Source of the DNA: Powellomyces hirtus
Lineage: Eukaryota > Chytridiomycota > Chytridiomycetes > Spizellomycetales > Powellomycetaceae
Length of the DNA: 64,000 nt
Direction of reading: 5' to 3'
Assembly: GCA_025526995.1 (NCBI GenBank)
Contig: JAHLKG010000012.1
Location: 434,001-498,000 of the forward strand
A program made the position numbers and the translations under genes. Below are positions 1-14,738 of the stretch, piece after piece. The notes beneath the pieces are model-generated. The model saw nothing but the letters and a program-made list of their open reading frames with translations, made no database searches and was not told where the DNA came from. Position 1 is the first letter of the stretch, and every line of letters begins with the position of its first letter.

Positions 1-699
1 TTGACTCTCACTCAAGCCTTTTCGATTGGTGCTCAACACATTGGTCCCTGCGCCGTGGAGATCATTGACGCCAAGGACACCTCCAAGAAGGTCACTCTCA
101 CTTCCGTCTCTGGAGACAGAGGATGTGCTGTCCAGCCCCTTGCCCAGTTCGACACTAATAAGGGATCCGACGCCAAGTCTCAGTGCAATGGCAAGATCCC
201 CGCCGGCCTCGTCACCAACGACATGTGCCTGCACTACTGGACGTTCGAGACTAAAAATGTCAACAAGATTACTTGCACGGACTGCATCTTGAGATGGACG
301 TGGGACGGCACCCACATTTCCAAAAGCAACCCTGAGAGATACGAGAACTGCATCGACGTGACCATCACCAAGAACGGCAAGGGCGGCAACTCTGACGAAG
401 GTCCCGAAATCGAGATCCCGGACCAGTCGAAGCTTCCTGTCCCCGTCCCTCCCACGGTACCTTCCGTCCCTGCCCCCGCCCCCAACAAGCCCACTCCTCC
501 CGCTCCCAAGCCCGAAACACCTGCTCCCAAGCCTGAGACACCTAGCACCGGTGCCTGCTCGAACGGTGCTTACATGGTCTGCGACGGCACCGGGTTCCTT
601 ATCTGCCATCCCGACCAGGCTTCTCGTGCACCCGCCTTCATGCAGTGCGCTTCGGGAACCAAGTGCAGATCGTGGGGCAAGTACATCCAGTGTGCTTAG
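1..699 (+). CDS. LPMO-like secreted protein with C-terminal CBM19-type chitin-binding module (5' partial)
   Basis: The reading frame is open from the left edge (first codon TTG), so the N-terminus, including any signal peptide and the first copper-binding histidine, lies outside the window. Residues 1-125 are Cys-rich and end in a segment (LRWTWDGTHIS, then YENCIDVTI) resembling the C-terminal half of chitin- or cellulose-active lytic polysaccharide monooxygenases; this part is a fold-level guess. A Pro-rich linker (about 140-182) leads to a Cys-rich module (about 184-232) with C-x(6)-C, DGTGF, a GTKC motif and a terminal Cys, matching the CBM19 chitin-binding pattern of fungal chitinases. 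The likely role is secreted, copper-dependent cleavage or binding of chitin or another polysaccharide. The CBM19-like end is the firmer part; the AA family is not assigned. Confidence 0.6.
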   Translation: MTLTQAFSIGAQHIGPCAVEIIDAKDTSKKVTLTSVSGDRGCAVQPLAQFDTNKGSDAKSQCNGKIPAGLVTNDMCLHYWTFETKNVNKITCTDCILRWTWDGTHISKSNPERYENCIDVTITKNGKGGNSDEGPEIEIPDQSKLPVPVPPTVPSVPAPAPNKPTPPAPKPETPAPKPETPSTGACSNGAYMVCDGTGFLICHPDQASRAPAFMQCASGTKCRSWGKYIQCA

Positions 700-1333
700 A
701 ATGGCGTAATTTCCGGTAATTCCGGAAATGGCGTACTCTCGTTGTTTCCTGTGGACTGGACATTTAGACAGTTCCTAGATTAGACACTTCTAGAAAAGAT
801 AGTAGTCTGTACATTGTAGATAGGTTGTTTCAGCTAGGACGAAGGACCCTGGACAACGTGTGCAATATTCCCTCCTCGTATACATCAAGATGTCAGTGTA
901 AATTCTGGACTCAAAGCAAATATATAAATTGAGCAGTAATATCGTTGTCTATATGAACAAAGTGCATCGGATCCACACGTTTTTTTGTGACGTTAGCCAA
1001 GTCATTCTTATCAATCAACGCATCGGTCGGACACGGGACGGACAAATGTGCGATACATCAGATGCATGGTAAACTTTGTAAAGTCAATGCCAAACCATTT
1101 ATATCAATCAAAAACACCTCTATCGAATCTATCTACCAGTAAACATCGAAAAAAAACGTTGGAAGGGCAAAATGTGTATACAGTGCCCACACTTCCAGCC
1201 TGTCGGCCGGGTATTAATCAATGTACAAAAGCACGTTTTCCCACCTCCGATCTCAAGCGATACGACCTAGTCAACGCTCCAAGTGATCATCTCAACTAGA
1301 CCATCATCCTCCTCCTGCTTCCTCCCGCATCAA
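700..1333. other. Intergenic, convergent 3' flanks
   Basis: Lies between the stop codons of two convergent genes. AT-rich stretches probably hold both polyadenylation regions. Short open frames have no recognisable protein features. Confidence 0.5.
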
Positions 1334-3410
1334 TCAATCAATGTACAAGACCACCTTTTCCCAGCGGCCTCGGATAACGACAGCCCAGTCGATGTCTCCG
1401 TTGATCTTGACCAGACCACCCACTTCGTCTTTGTACCAGATGGCCCATCCGTCATGCATCCACCGGATCTTCTCTGCAACCTCGTCGACAAAATCCAAGA
1501 ACGGTAGGTCTTGGTGAATGCGCCAAGCGAGGGTTTCGTCACCGGGGAGATGCACTTTGATTTTGACCAGAGAGTCGTCATCAACCTTGACGGAGCGGGA
1601 GAGGGAAGGGTACGAGTGGTAATCGCTGATGAGGTCCATGAGGGCCGTTGACGTGTCGAATTTGATGCTGTTGGTGGTCATGTTGTCGTCTTTGCGGAGC
1701 ATGAAGAATCGGTTCAGCGCCGGAGAATGGCGGATTGGGGCAGGTAGTTTGATGAGGTCGGTGAGGTACGTGTCCAGCACGGCTCTCCTGCGGGCGATTT
1801 CCGAGGGGCTCGCGGGAGGTGGAAGCGGGGAGTTAATTTTGGCCTGCGCGGGAGCAGGGGGCAAAAAGGGAATGGTCCGGGGTTGGTCCTTGAGCCGACC
1901 GGACTGGGCAGCGAATTGGCTGAGCAGGGACACGTGGAGGGTGTAAAAATCGTCAAACATGCGAAGCAGGACGCGGCTGGTGTCGTCGGACAGGTGCAGC
2001 TCAATGGTGTACTGGAATCGACCGTCGGAGAGCAACTCGTCGTTCTGGACACGCGCAGACACCGGGTGCGGGAGTTGGCGGCCCATCCCCGCAAATCCTT
2101 TGTTGGACTGCGAGGGAGCAGATTTGGATAGTGACGCCACAGAAGAACTGGCGGATGAGGCTTGATAATGAGAGTGATGGTGGCTGCTGCTGTGGCTGCT
2201 TGTATGAGGGTTGCTATTGCTGCTGATATGGTGGTTGCTGTGATTGCTCGTATCATGATCGCTTCTGCTCATGCTGCTGCCATTGTTGAGGGAATCCTGA
2301 CGAGGACGAGTTGCCGGGGCTTGCGAAGAAGGGGCTCTAATAGGTACGGCGCGTTGGTTTTGGCTGTTGCTCATCACCGAAGGGGGAGGTGATCGCGAAA
2401 CCGGGTATTCGCCCGAATGAACAGTCGAGTAAGCAGAAGAATGGGTTCCGGATGAAGTTCCGGACTTTGTGGAGCCCTGGGTATAAGCCGATTCATGCTT
2501 GTAATCATCGTAATTTGTGGCTGTCGACACCGTCATGCCAGAAATGGATTGGTGAGATGGTCGATAGTCATATCCATCTTCTGCTCCGCCATTGCGGGAG
2601 ATGGTGCCGCCATACAACGGGCGCTCCATGTCTCGCGGATCGTGAGTAGGTACGCCTCGGCGGAGAGTGGCAGGTGGTTGGTGTTGCTGCTGCTGATGAG
2701 CTGGTCTGGGCTCGCCGCCGCGGTGGAGCGTGTCGCTGCCGTTGGCAGTTTTATCCAAGCTTTCAAAGTGCGATCGGGGTACAAGACCCCGGGCCCTCGC
2801 AATCGGGTTCATGACTTCATAGTAGAATTCATCGAGATCGTGAATTACCTGCGAGACAGGAGAAAACGAAGAGAAGGTTACATCACATTCTCTATCAAGC
2901 AGTGATGCGCGGCTCACTCCTAATCCATAATCCACCACATTCTTTTCATTATTCTCAAAGACGCTGGTACATCTATCACTCGATGCAGCATAGCTAAAGT
3001 CCCCTCATCATTATCCAGTATTCCACCGTTCAACTCTTTTTGTGTATGACAACACTTTTCTTCCTCCAAAATTTCCCGAAAATCTAGACGCACAAGGTCG
3101 CAATTGGTATCACAAACGCAATGCTGTAACTTACATAGAAGAAGTCTCCACGGCGGAACTCGAGTTCGTTCACAAACTGGGCTTTGTAGTCCCTAGTGGC
3201 TTTGATAACCTTCTTTGGCGGCTGGTTCCAAATTTCGGTCGAGTGCGAGGACACTCGAGTGGGAGCAGACAGAGTGTCGGTGGCATGTCGTGAGTTGTGG
3301 TGGTTTTGCTGGTGATGCTGCTGCTGTGGTTGTTGCTGAGAGTAGTTGTGCTGGTGTTTGGTGTGGTGTCCGCGGGACCCGCTGCTGCCGCCGAAAAGGG
3401 TCGACAACAT
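1334..3410 (-). CDS. Bem1-like polarity scaffold (SH3-PX-PB1)
   Basis: Two exons, 3410-3135 and 2848-1334, joined over a 286-nt intron with donor GTAAGT and acceptor CGCAG, give 596 aa. The intron splits an SH3 domain (about 67-123): exon 1 ends RRGDFFY and exon 2 resumes VIHDLDEFYYEV, then GLVPRSHFESL, closest to the second SH3 of yeast Bem1. A long Ser/His/Gln-rich linker (about 130-350) precedes a PX domain (about 355-479) with the PxxP-type loop IPFLPPAP, and a C-terminal PB1 domain (about 518-596). In yeast, Bem1 bridges Cdc42, its exchange factor Cdc24 (through PB1) and PAK kinases at sites of polarised growth. Only one SH3 is seen; the N-terminal 60 residues are Gln/His-rich, so the canonical first SH3 is missing or lies in an undetected upstream exon. 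Confidence 0.88.
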
Positions 3411-4040
3411 TCCGAAATGTACAGAAGAAGACGAAGAAAAGCGTTCAAGAGTGGGAGGCGCTTAAAATACCCTGCGACACTGACAGCTCAGTGGCGCGTG
3501 TAGTCACGACTGTCCTGCTTTTTGTTCTTCCCACAAGACAGCAATATTCCACTTTGCTAGCACCCTTTCCCGTCCCCTATAAATCGGCTAGCGGAGAGAG
3601 AAGTGCGAATGTTTTTTCCGAGCAAAATGCCCAGCGACTTTTTTTGTCCTTTCCCAAACAAGCACTGGCAGGCAGCGGCTTTCTTGTGCAAGGTGTGTAT
3701 GTTGGGCGTTTGCATGGGCTTTTGCACACACGTCCCAGGCCTCTCTGTAAGCGGACGCGTGAGAAAGAAGACCACAACTGTACTGACAAACCTCACACCC
3801 TTTTTGGCGCCGGCGGTCCGTTCGTGTCACCCCAAATGATCGTTGTGACCCCAGGTGTAACAAAACCCATCCGGTACCCTGGTAGGTGACGCGCCGTAAG
3901 CGAATCCGCACAACCCTTTGCCCTCCTTTTGCAAGGCGTCATCCTTCAAATCTCCTTGCCGATAACAAAAAGTTCCTTCTTTTTGGTCACAGCGAAGCTG
4001 TCATTTCATAGTGTTGTGGCGCCCAAGAGTGTCGAAACTC

Positions 4041-4047
4041 CACGTGA
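4041..4047 (+). promoter_or_regulatory. CACGTGA E-box-like motif
   Basis: Palindromic CACGTG core followed by A, in the divergent promoter region, about 490 bp upstream of the NmrA-like start. One of five intergenic CACGTGA copies in the window. Function is inferred only. Confidence 0.35.
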
Positions 4048-4449
4048 CTCACATGAAGGCCGAATTTCAAGCCACACTCGGCGAACAGATATTTACGGTA
4101 GACGGCAAACATCAGTAAGATCTTGCGCATAGGGAGTATGGGGTACGAGGTATCACAGGAGTCTAGGCAAAAGATATATATGGCACAGTTGCAGGTTGGT
4201 AGGCCTTCGGGCGCTATGCGGTAACAATGCCACCGCTGCGCACCGAGCGCGTGCAAAAGCCACGTCGGACTTGCATGGCTGAAGCTCGCCCATCCATTTG
4301 TCATCACCACGGAGTCATCGGACCGGAACCGTATAATCCGGACAGGGTTGCTCCTCGACAAAAGTAATGACTGTGGGCATATCTGCGGAGTTCCGGTTCA
4401 TCTGTATATCTAGAATCATGTTGTTGCGCACACGCAGAAAGTTGGAAAG

Positions 4450-4457
4450 TATAAAAG
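4450..4457 (+). promoter_or_regulatory. TATA box of the NmrA-like gene
   Basis: TATAAAAG located 79 bp before the ATG at 4536, a spacing consistent with a short 5' UTR. Confidence 0.6.
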
Positions 4458-4535
4458 CCACGCTCGCGGGCGTGCTCAATTTTCTCCCATCGTTGCGAGA
4501 AGTCCCCGAACTTCAGCTGCGCAATCTTGACACAA

Positions 4536-5867
4536 ATGACACTACCACTCATCGCCATTCTAGGCGCCCGAGGCCAACAGGGCAAAAGCGTGCTCTCCTA
4601 TCTCTCCCAGCACCACAGCGCCAAGTACGCCATCCGCGGAATAGTGAGAAAGCCCGCCGAGCAGGCAGCAATTGACGGTGTGGAATACGTACATGGCGAC
4701 TACACCGAACCCGACTCTCTCTTGAAAGCGTTCGATGGCGCCACAGCAGTCTTTGCAATGACCAACCCAGACATGTTGTTCACTGGATTGGAAGAGACGT
4801 GGGGGAGGAACATTGCGGACGCCGTGAAGCAGTCTCCGACGGTCAAGACGCTGATCTACTCGTCAGTGGCCGACGCAGCGAAAATCAGCGGCAACACCTT
4901 GACATGCTCCAACTTTACTGGGAAGGCAGCCACGCAGCGCTACATGGAGGAGATTGGGGTCCCTGCCGTCTTTGTCTGGCCTGCATTCTTCATGCAAAAT
5001 CTTACCGGAGCCTCGCCTACGGCTCCTCAGGTTGACGAATCCGGGACGACGGTGTTTGAGACCCTTGTGCGGGACGATGTGCTGGTTCCTTTTGTCGACA
5101 TTGATGATATGGGCCCGATGGTGCACGCGATCTTACAGGACCAGGCTACCTACTTGGGCAAGTCAGTGCAGCTCGCCGGCGAGTGGATGACGTACCCAGA
5201 GTTAGCAAAACGATGGACTGCTACCACTGGCAAGCCGAGCCGATCGCAACATATCTCATACGTCGACTTTGCGCAAAGGTTTGGGCCAGCACCATCCTTG
5301 GTGGCTGAGATGTTGGTGGATATGTACAAGTTTGTCAATCAGTTTGGATACTATGGCGGACGCCGCGATTCAGCAGTCATCAAGACCACCTCATGGGAAG
5401 CCTTCGTTCAGCAAAACTGGCCTGCGTCAGGTGCATCTACGGAGGAGACACAAACTCCCGCTCAACGAGCGCTTGCAACATACTTCAACATCTTCAACGC
5501 GGCAAACGATGCCGCTTCAGCTTCGCAACCTTGGGATCTCTTCACTCCGAATGGGGTGGTCGAGTTTCCGTATGCGCCAGGCGGATTGGTCAGACTGAGC
5601 GGTGTGGCGGCGATCAAGCGTCACTACGAGCATTGGCCTTCCATCTTCGAGTTCCATGAATGGTCTCCACTCAAAACCTACGCGATGGGCGAGAATGGGG
5701 CAATCGCGCGAATCAATTGCAAGGGCCGAATCAAAACCACCGACAAGCCTTACACGCAGAGCTACTTGGGAGTAGCTCACGTTGATGATTCAGGAAAAGT
5801 TGTTTTGTATCAGGAGTATTGGAACCCATTGGAGCTGTCCGCAATGATAGCCGATGAAAATGTCTAG
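4536..5867 (+). CDS. NmrA-like NAD(P)-binding protein with C-terminal SnoaL/NTF2-like domain
   Basis: Single exon, 443 aa. The in-frame codon at 4527 is TTG; the ATG at 4536 is taken as start because it follows a TATA box and places the Rossmann motif at the usual distance. Residues 4-16 form a beta strand plus GxxGxxG (G10, G13, G16). The following about 290 residues match the atypical short-chain dehydrogenase NmrA/HSCARG type (VRKP after strand 2, a VFAMT segment, VWPAFFMQN in the middle). Such proteins sense or use NAD(P)H and usually lack the catalytic YxxxK. From about residue 310 a second domain starts (ATYFNIFNAAND, later FTPNGVVEFPYAP, HYEHWP, YQEYWNPLEL), typical of SnoaL-like/NTF2-fold cone domains. 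Substrate is unknown. No pathway genes sit next to it. Confidence 0.82.
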   Translation: MTLPLIAILGARGQQGKSVLSYLSQHHSAKYAIRGIVRKPAEQAAIDGVEYVHGDYTEPDSLLKAFDGATAVFAMTNPDMLFTGLEETWGRNIADAVKQSPTVKTLIYSSVADAAKISGNTLTCSNFTGKAATQRYMEEIGVPAVFVWPAFFMQNLTGASPTAPQVDESGTTVFETLVRDDVLVPFVDIDDMGPMVHAILQDQATYLGKSVQLAGEWMTYPELAKRWTATTGKPSRSQHISYVDFAQRFGPAPSLVAEMLVDMYKFVNQFGYYGGRRDSAVIKTTSWEAFVQQNWPASGASTEETQTPAQRALATYFNIFNAANDAASASQPWDLFTPNGVVEFPYAPGGLVRLSGVAAIKRHYEHWPSIFEFHEWSPLKTYAMGENGAIARINCKGRIKTTDKPYTQSYLGVAHVDDSGKVVLYQEYWNPLELSAMIADENV

Positions 5868-6205
5868 GATATATGAGGTGGGGCTTTGTACAAAACTTTC
5901 ATTGTTCACAGGTTCGTGATGGACAATTTTCGATAACTCATTTACATTTGCGAGATCAGAATCGGTTATGTACGAAACGGATTTGATGTAATCAGATGTA
6001 CAGAATTCAAGTTGGTGTCTACACTACGGGATGCGTGCCCTTCGTCCAGGCCTAGTCGGCACAGTTCTGTTCATGCTCCGCCATAAATAGCCGCCGACCT
6101 GAACCAGCCCCTATAGCCAATCATTCCCTTTACGGTTTCACTCACGAAGTCCAGCGTGTGTATAGAATAAAATTAAAAAATAGTCCAGCTCCTTTGAAAC
6201 TGAGC
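5868..6205. other. Convergent intergenic region
   Basis: About 340 bp separating two convergent stop codons; AT-rich 3' flanks, nothing further seen. Confidence 0.4.
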
Positions 6206-7815
6206 TCACTTCTGGATGACGATCTCGTGCTGAGCTCCGCTCTTGTATGGGTGAGCCACCAGCGCGGTGCTGATGTTAGGCCACCACTTGCGAGAGTATT
6301 GTGTGTACCAAGCGATAGTCTTCTTGAGACCGTCCTCGAAGGTCACCTTTGGTGCCCATCCAAGAGCTTCGAGCTTCGTGCTGTCAATGGCGTAACGCAT
6401 GTCGTTGAACGGACGGTCCTCGACGAATTCGATGAGCTCGGTTTCGCGAGCGGCGAGACCCATTTGCTTGATCAGCAGCTTGGTCAGGTTCAAGTTGGAA
6501 ATCTCGAAGGAGGTTCCAATGTTGTAGGTTTCGCCAATATCTCCCTTGTGAAGAATGACTTCGATGGCATCAGCCACATCAGTGCCGTAGATGAAGCGGC
6601 GGGTGTTGCTTCCGTCACCGTGGATGAATCTGCAGAAGACACTATATGAGAGCGTAGCCAGAAGACATAGTGGGAAAGTTTGCAACATACACTTTGCTGT
6701 CTTCAGACAGGAGAGTGACGAATTTGGGGATAATTTTCTCCGGGTATTGGTATGGGCCGTATACGTTGTTGCTACGGGTGATGATGGTAGGCAGACCGAA
6801 AGACTTCTGGTAGGCACCGACCATCATTTCGGCAGCAGCCTTGGTGGCGGAGTAAGGGTTGGTAGGGGCGAGCAAACTCTCCTCAGTCAACTCGTTCTGC
6901 ATACATCACCACGTCAATCCCGGCCCACAATGACAAAAACGAGCGATGTAATTATAACTTACGCCACCGTGCTCAACTTCTCCGTAAACCTCATCGGTAC
7001 TGATGTGAATGAACTTTTTGATGTTGTTCACGCGAGCAGCCTCGAGAAGGACGTGAGTTCCCATGACGTTGTTGATGGTGAATTCGGCAGAGTTTCCGAA
7101 AGAGTTGTCTGAGAACCGGAAAATGCGGATCAGTAAACCGAGCGAAATCACCACAGTTTATTCACAGCAGAAATCACTCACCGACGTGTGTCTGAGCGGC
7201 AAAGTGCAAGATCGTGTCGATCTTCTTCTCGTGCAGGACGAAGTTGACCATGTCCTTTACGCAAATATCACCCTAAAATCCGCTTGATGAGTTGACTTGC
7301 TCGGCCATACTACCAGACAGCAGAACGCGTCAGGTGCGGAAACCAACCTTGATGAAGGAGTAGTTGGGCTTGTTCTGGACATATTTGACGTTGTTCGTGG
7401 ATGCGCAGTAGTCAAGCTTGTCGAAGTTGAAGATGTTGTACTCGGGGTACAGAAGAACAAGCTTTCGAACCACGAAAGAGGCGCTGTAGAAGGGGCAAGG
7501 AAAACCTCGAATAAGCTCGGAATTCCGTGCAAGGGACCTGAACTTTCTCTGGTCCTGCTGCGCATAGGTCCTCAGACCCAAGGACCAGTGTGTGTATAGC
7601 ACCCATCCAGGCAGGCCATGCGCAGCCCGACATAGAGCAAAGTGATAGTGAAAGCTGTTTTCGTCCTCTTACATGAATCCGGCACCACCGGTGATCAAGA
7701 TGTTCTTGACATTGGGACCAGCCTCAAAGAGTCTCTTGCCAACATCGCTCGCGATGCTGTCGTCCAGTTGGTGCTGGACAGCCTTGTCGTCTGTGTCTGC
7801 AGTGGTGTGGCTCAT
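6206..7815 (-). CDS. Nucleotide-sugar 4,6-dehydratase (RmlB/TGDS-like)
   Basis: Six exons: 7815-7673, 7483-7348, 7272-7182, 7108-6963, 6896-6691, 6629-6206; all junctions are GT-AG and the phases close to 381 aa. Extended short-chain dehydrogenase: the N-terminal Rossmann motif GGAGFIA (43-49) binds NAD+, HFAAQTHV follows strand 4, T161-D162-E163 in the STDEVYG motif supplies the catalytic Thr and the Asp-Glu pair that defines dehydratases, and Y187/K191 form YxxxK in TNPYSATK. RSNNVYGPYQ and RRFIYGTDVADA are classic RmlB landmarks. It should convert dTDP- or UDP-glucose to the 4-keto-6-deoxy sugar, the first committed step to rhamnose or other 6-deoxyhexoses. No epimerase/reductase partner is in the window. 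The first 35 residues are an extra N-terminal tail. Which nucleotide is used cannot be told from sequence. Confidence 0.92.
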
Positions 7816-7900
7816 GATGTATGTGTGGGAACAAGAGATTGGAAAGGTTTGGGACGGGAGGACGAAACGGCAGCGGGCGAAGGTGAGTGGGCAAGTGCAG

Positions 7901-7908
7901 CTTTTATA
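7901..7908 (-). promoter_or_regulatory. TATA box of the 4,6-dehydratase gene
   Basis: TATAAAAG on the minus strand, 86 bp upstream of the ATG at 7815. Confidence 0.55.
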
Positions 7909-7922
7909 CAGTGGCGGCAACG

Positions 7923-7947
7923 GCAACGCGGACTGGCTGGGCTGGCT
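7923..7947. repeat. GGCT-rich microsatellite-like tract
   Basis: Imperfect tandem (GGCT)n in the promoter region upstream of the dehydratase TATA box. Confidence 0.6.
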
Positions 7948-8897
7948 GGCTGGCTGTGCTTGGATGGATGGGCGGGCCAAGGCGCGTCGCGTATAACAGG
8001 GCCAACTAGCCGCAGACAAAGAACCAACTTGACTGACTGCCAGTGAGCTATCATCTATCTTTGTCTAGTTGGTTGCGTATTAGGGCCCAGTGGGGGTTGT
8101 CCAAATTAGGATGAAGGCGTACATCACGACCTCAATTGTTCATTCGTTGCTGTTTGATCGTGCCGCTACAAACGGCGCCCAGATTCATGTACTTTAGCCG
8201 GAGGGGCTTAGTCGGCGCATGCAAACGATATGCGCGAAATCTTGAACATGATATTTTTGATATGAATTCCTGAACGGCCACACGCTCTATGTCGTAGCAA
8301 GTTTATGTATTGCGTGGTGAGATAACCGTTGTGTCCAGTACTCAGACTGCTTGAGCATCGGCCGCCTTGGCCGCTCCCATATCTACTACTTTGAGAGCGT
8401 CGCTTGGATGGCGAGCCGCCAGATGACTCCCGCTTGTCGATCATAGTTGACCGAAGAGTTACAGCAATGATAGAAAACCTTCTCAACAGTCTATCCATTT
8501 AGAACTTATCCCTCTGAACCTTAAAAACTTGAGCCGCATACGAAACAATAATGAGGTTTGCCGCAAACCCTTCTCAGGCTGAACACCGCGTTCGTGCATT
8601 GCTAGTGCCCTTAGTGACGCTACAAGTAAGTAGCCCACGAGGCAGCTTGGTCAAATGGGATAACTGACAGATACTTCGATCGTTTGTCTGGCGATTGATA
8701 AATAGTTGCGGTCGTGGCTTTCTACATCATCTGTGTCCTGTGAAAGACCTGACCGGTCAATCAGTGCTTACGTCATGAAAGAGCGCATGAGTCATTGCTT
8801 GCCCGACGGCTCGCCGAAACGCCCATTTGCATATCGGTTTAGCATTTTGACCAACCAACCTCTGATAAAAGCAATTCGCTAACAAGGTCCAGGAGCC

Positions 8898-14664
<5,767 letters not shown>

Positions 14665-14738
14665 ACCTAGAGATTGTTTATGTAAATATAAAAACTCCGG
14701 GCTGTTCATTTGAGATGAGCTAGGTGTGAGGACGGCAA

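Larger units (their letters stand above)
3411..4535. other. Divergent intergenic region (Bem1-like / NmrA-like)
   Basis: About 1.1 kb between two divergent start codons. It holds a CACGTGA motif at 4041 and a TATA box at 4450 listed separately. No coding potential with recognisable similarity. Confidence 0.5.
7816..8897. other. Divergent intergenic region (dehydratase / myosin I)
   Basis: About 1.1 kb between divergent start codons. Contains the dehydratase TATA box and a short GGCT-rich tract near 7923-7947. No coding sequence recognised. Confidence 0.5.
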
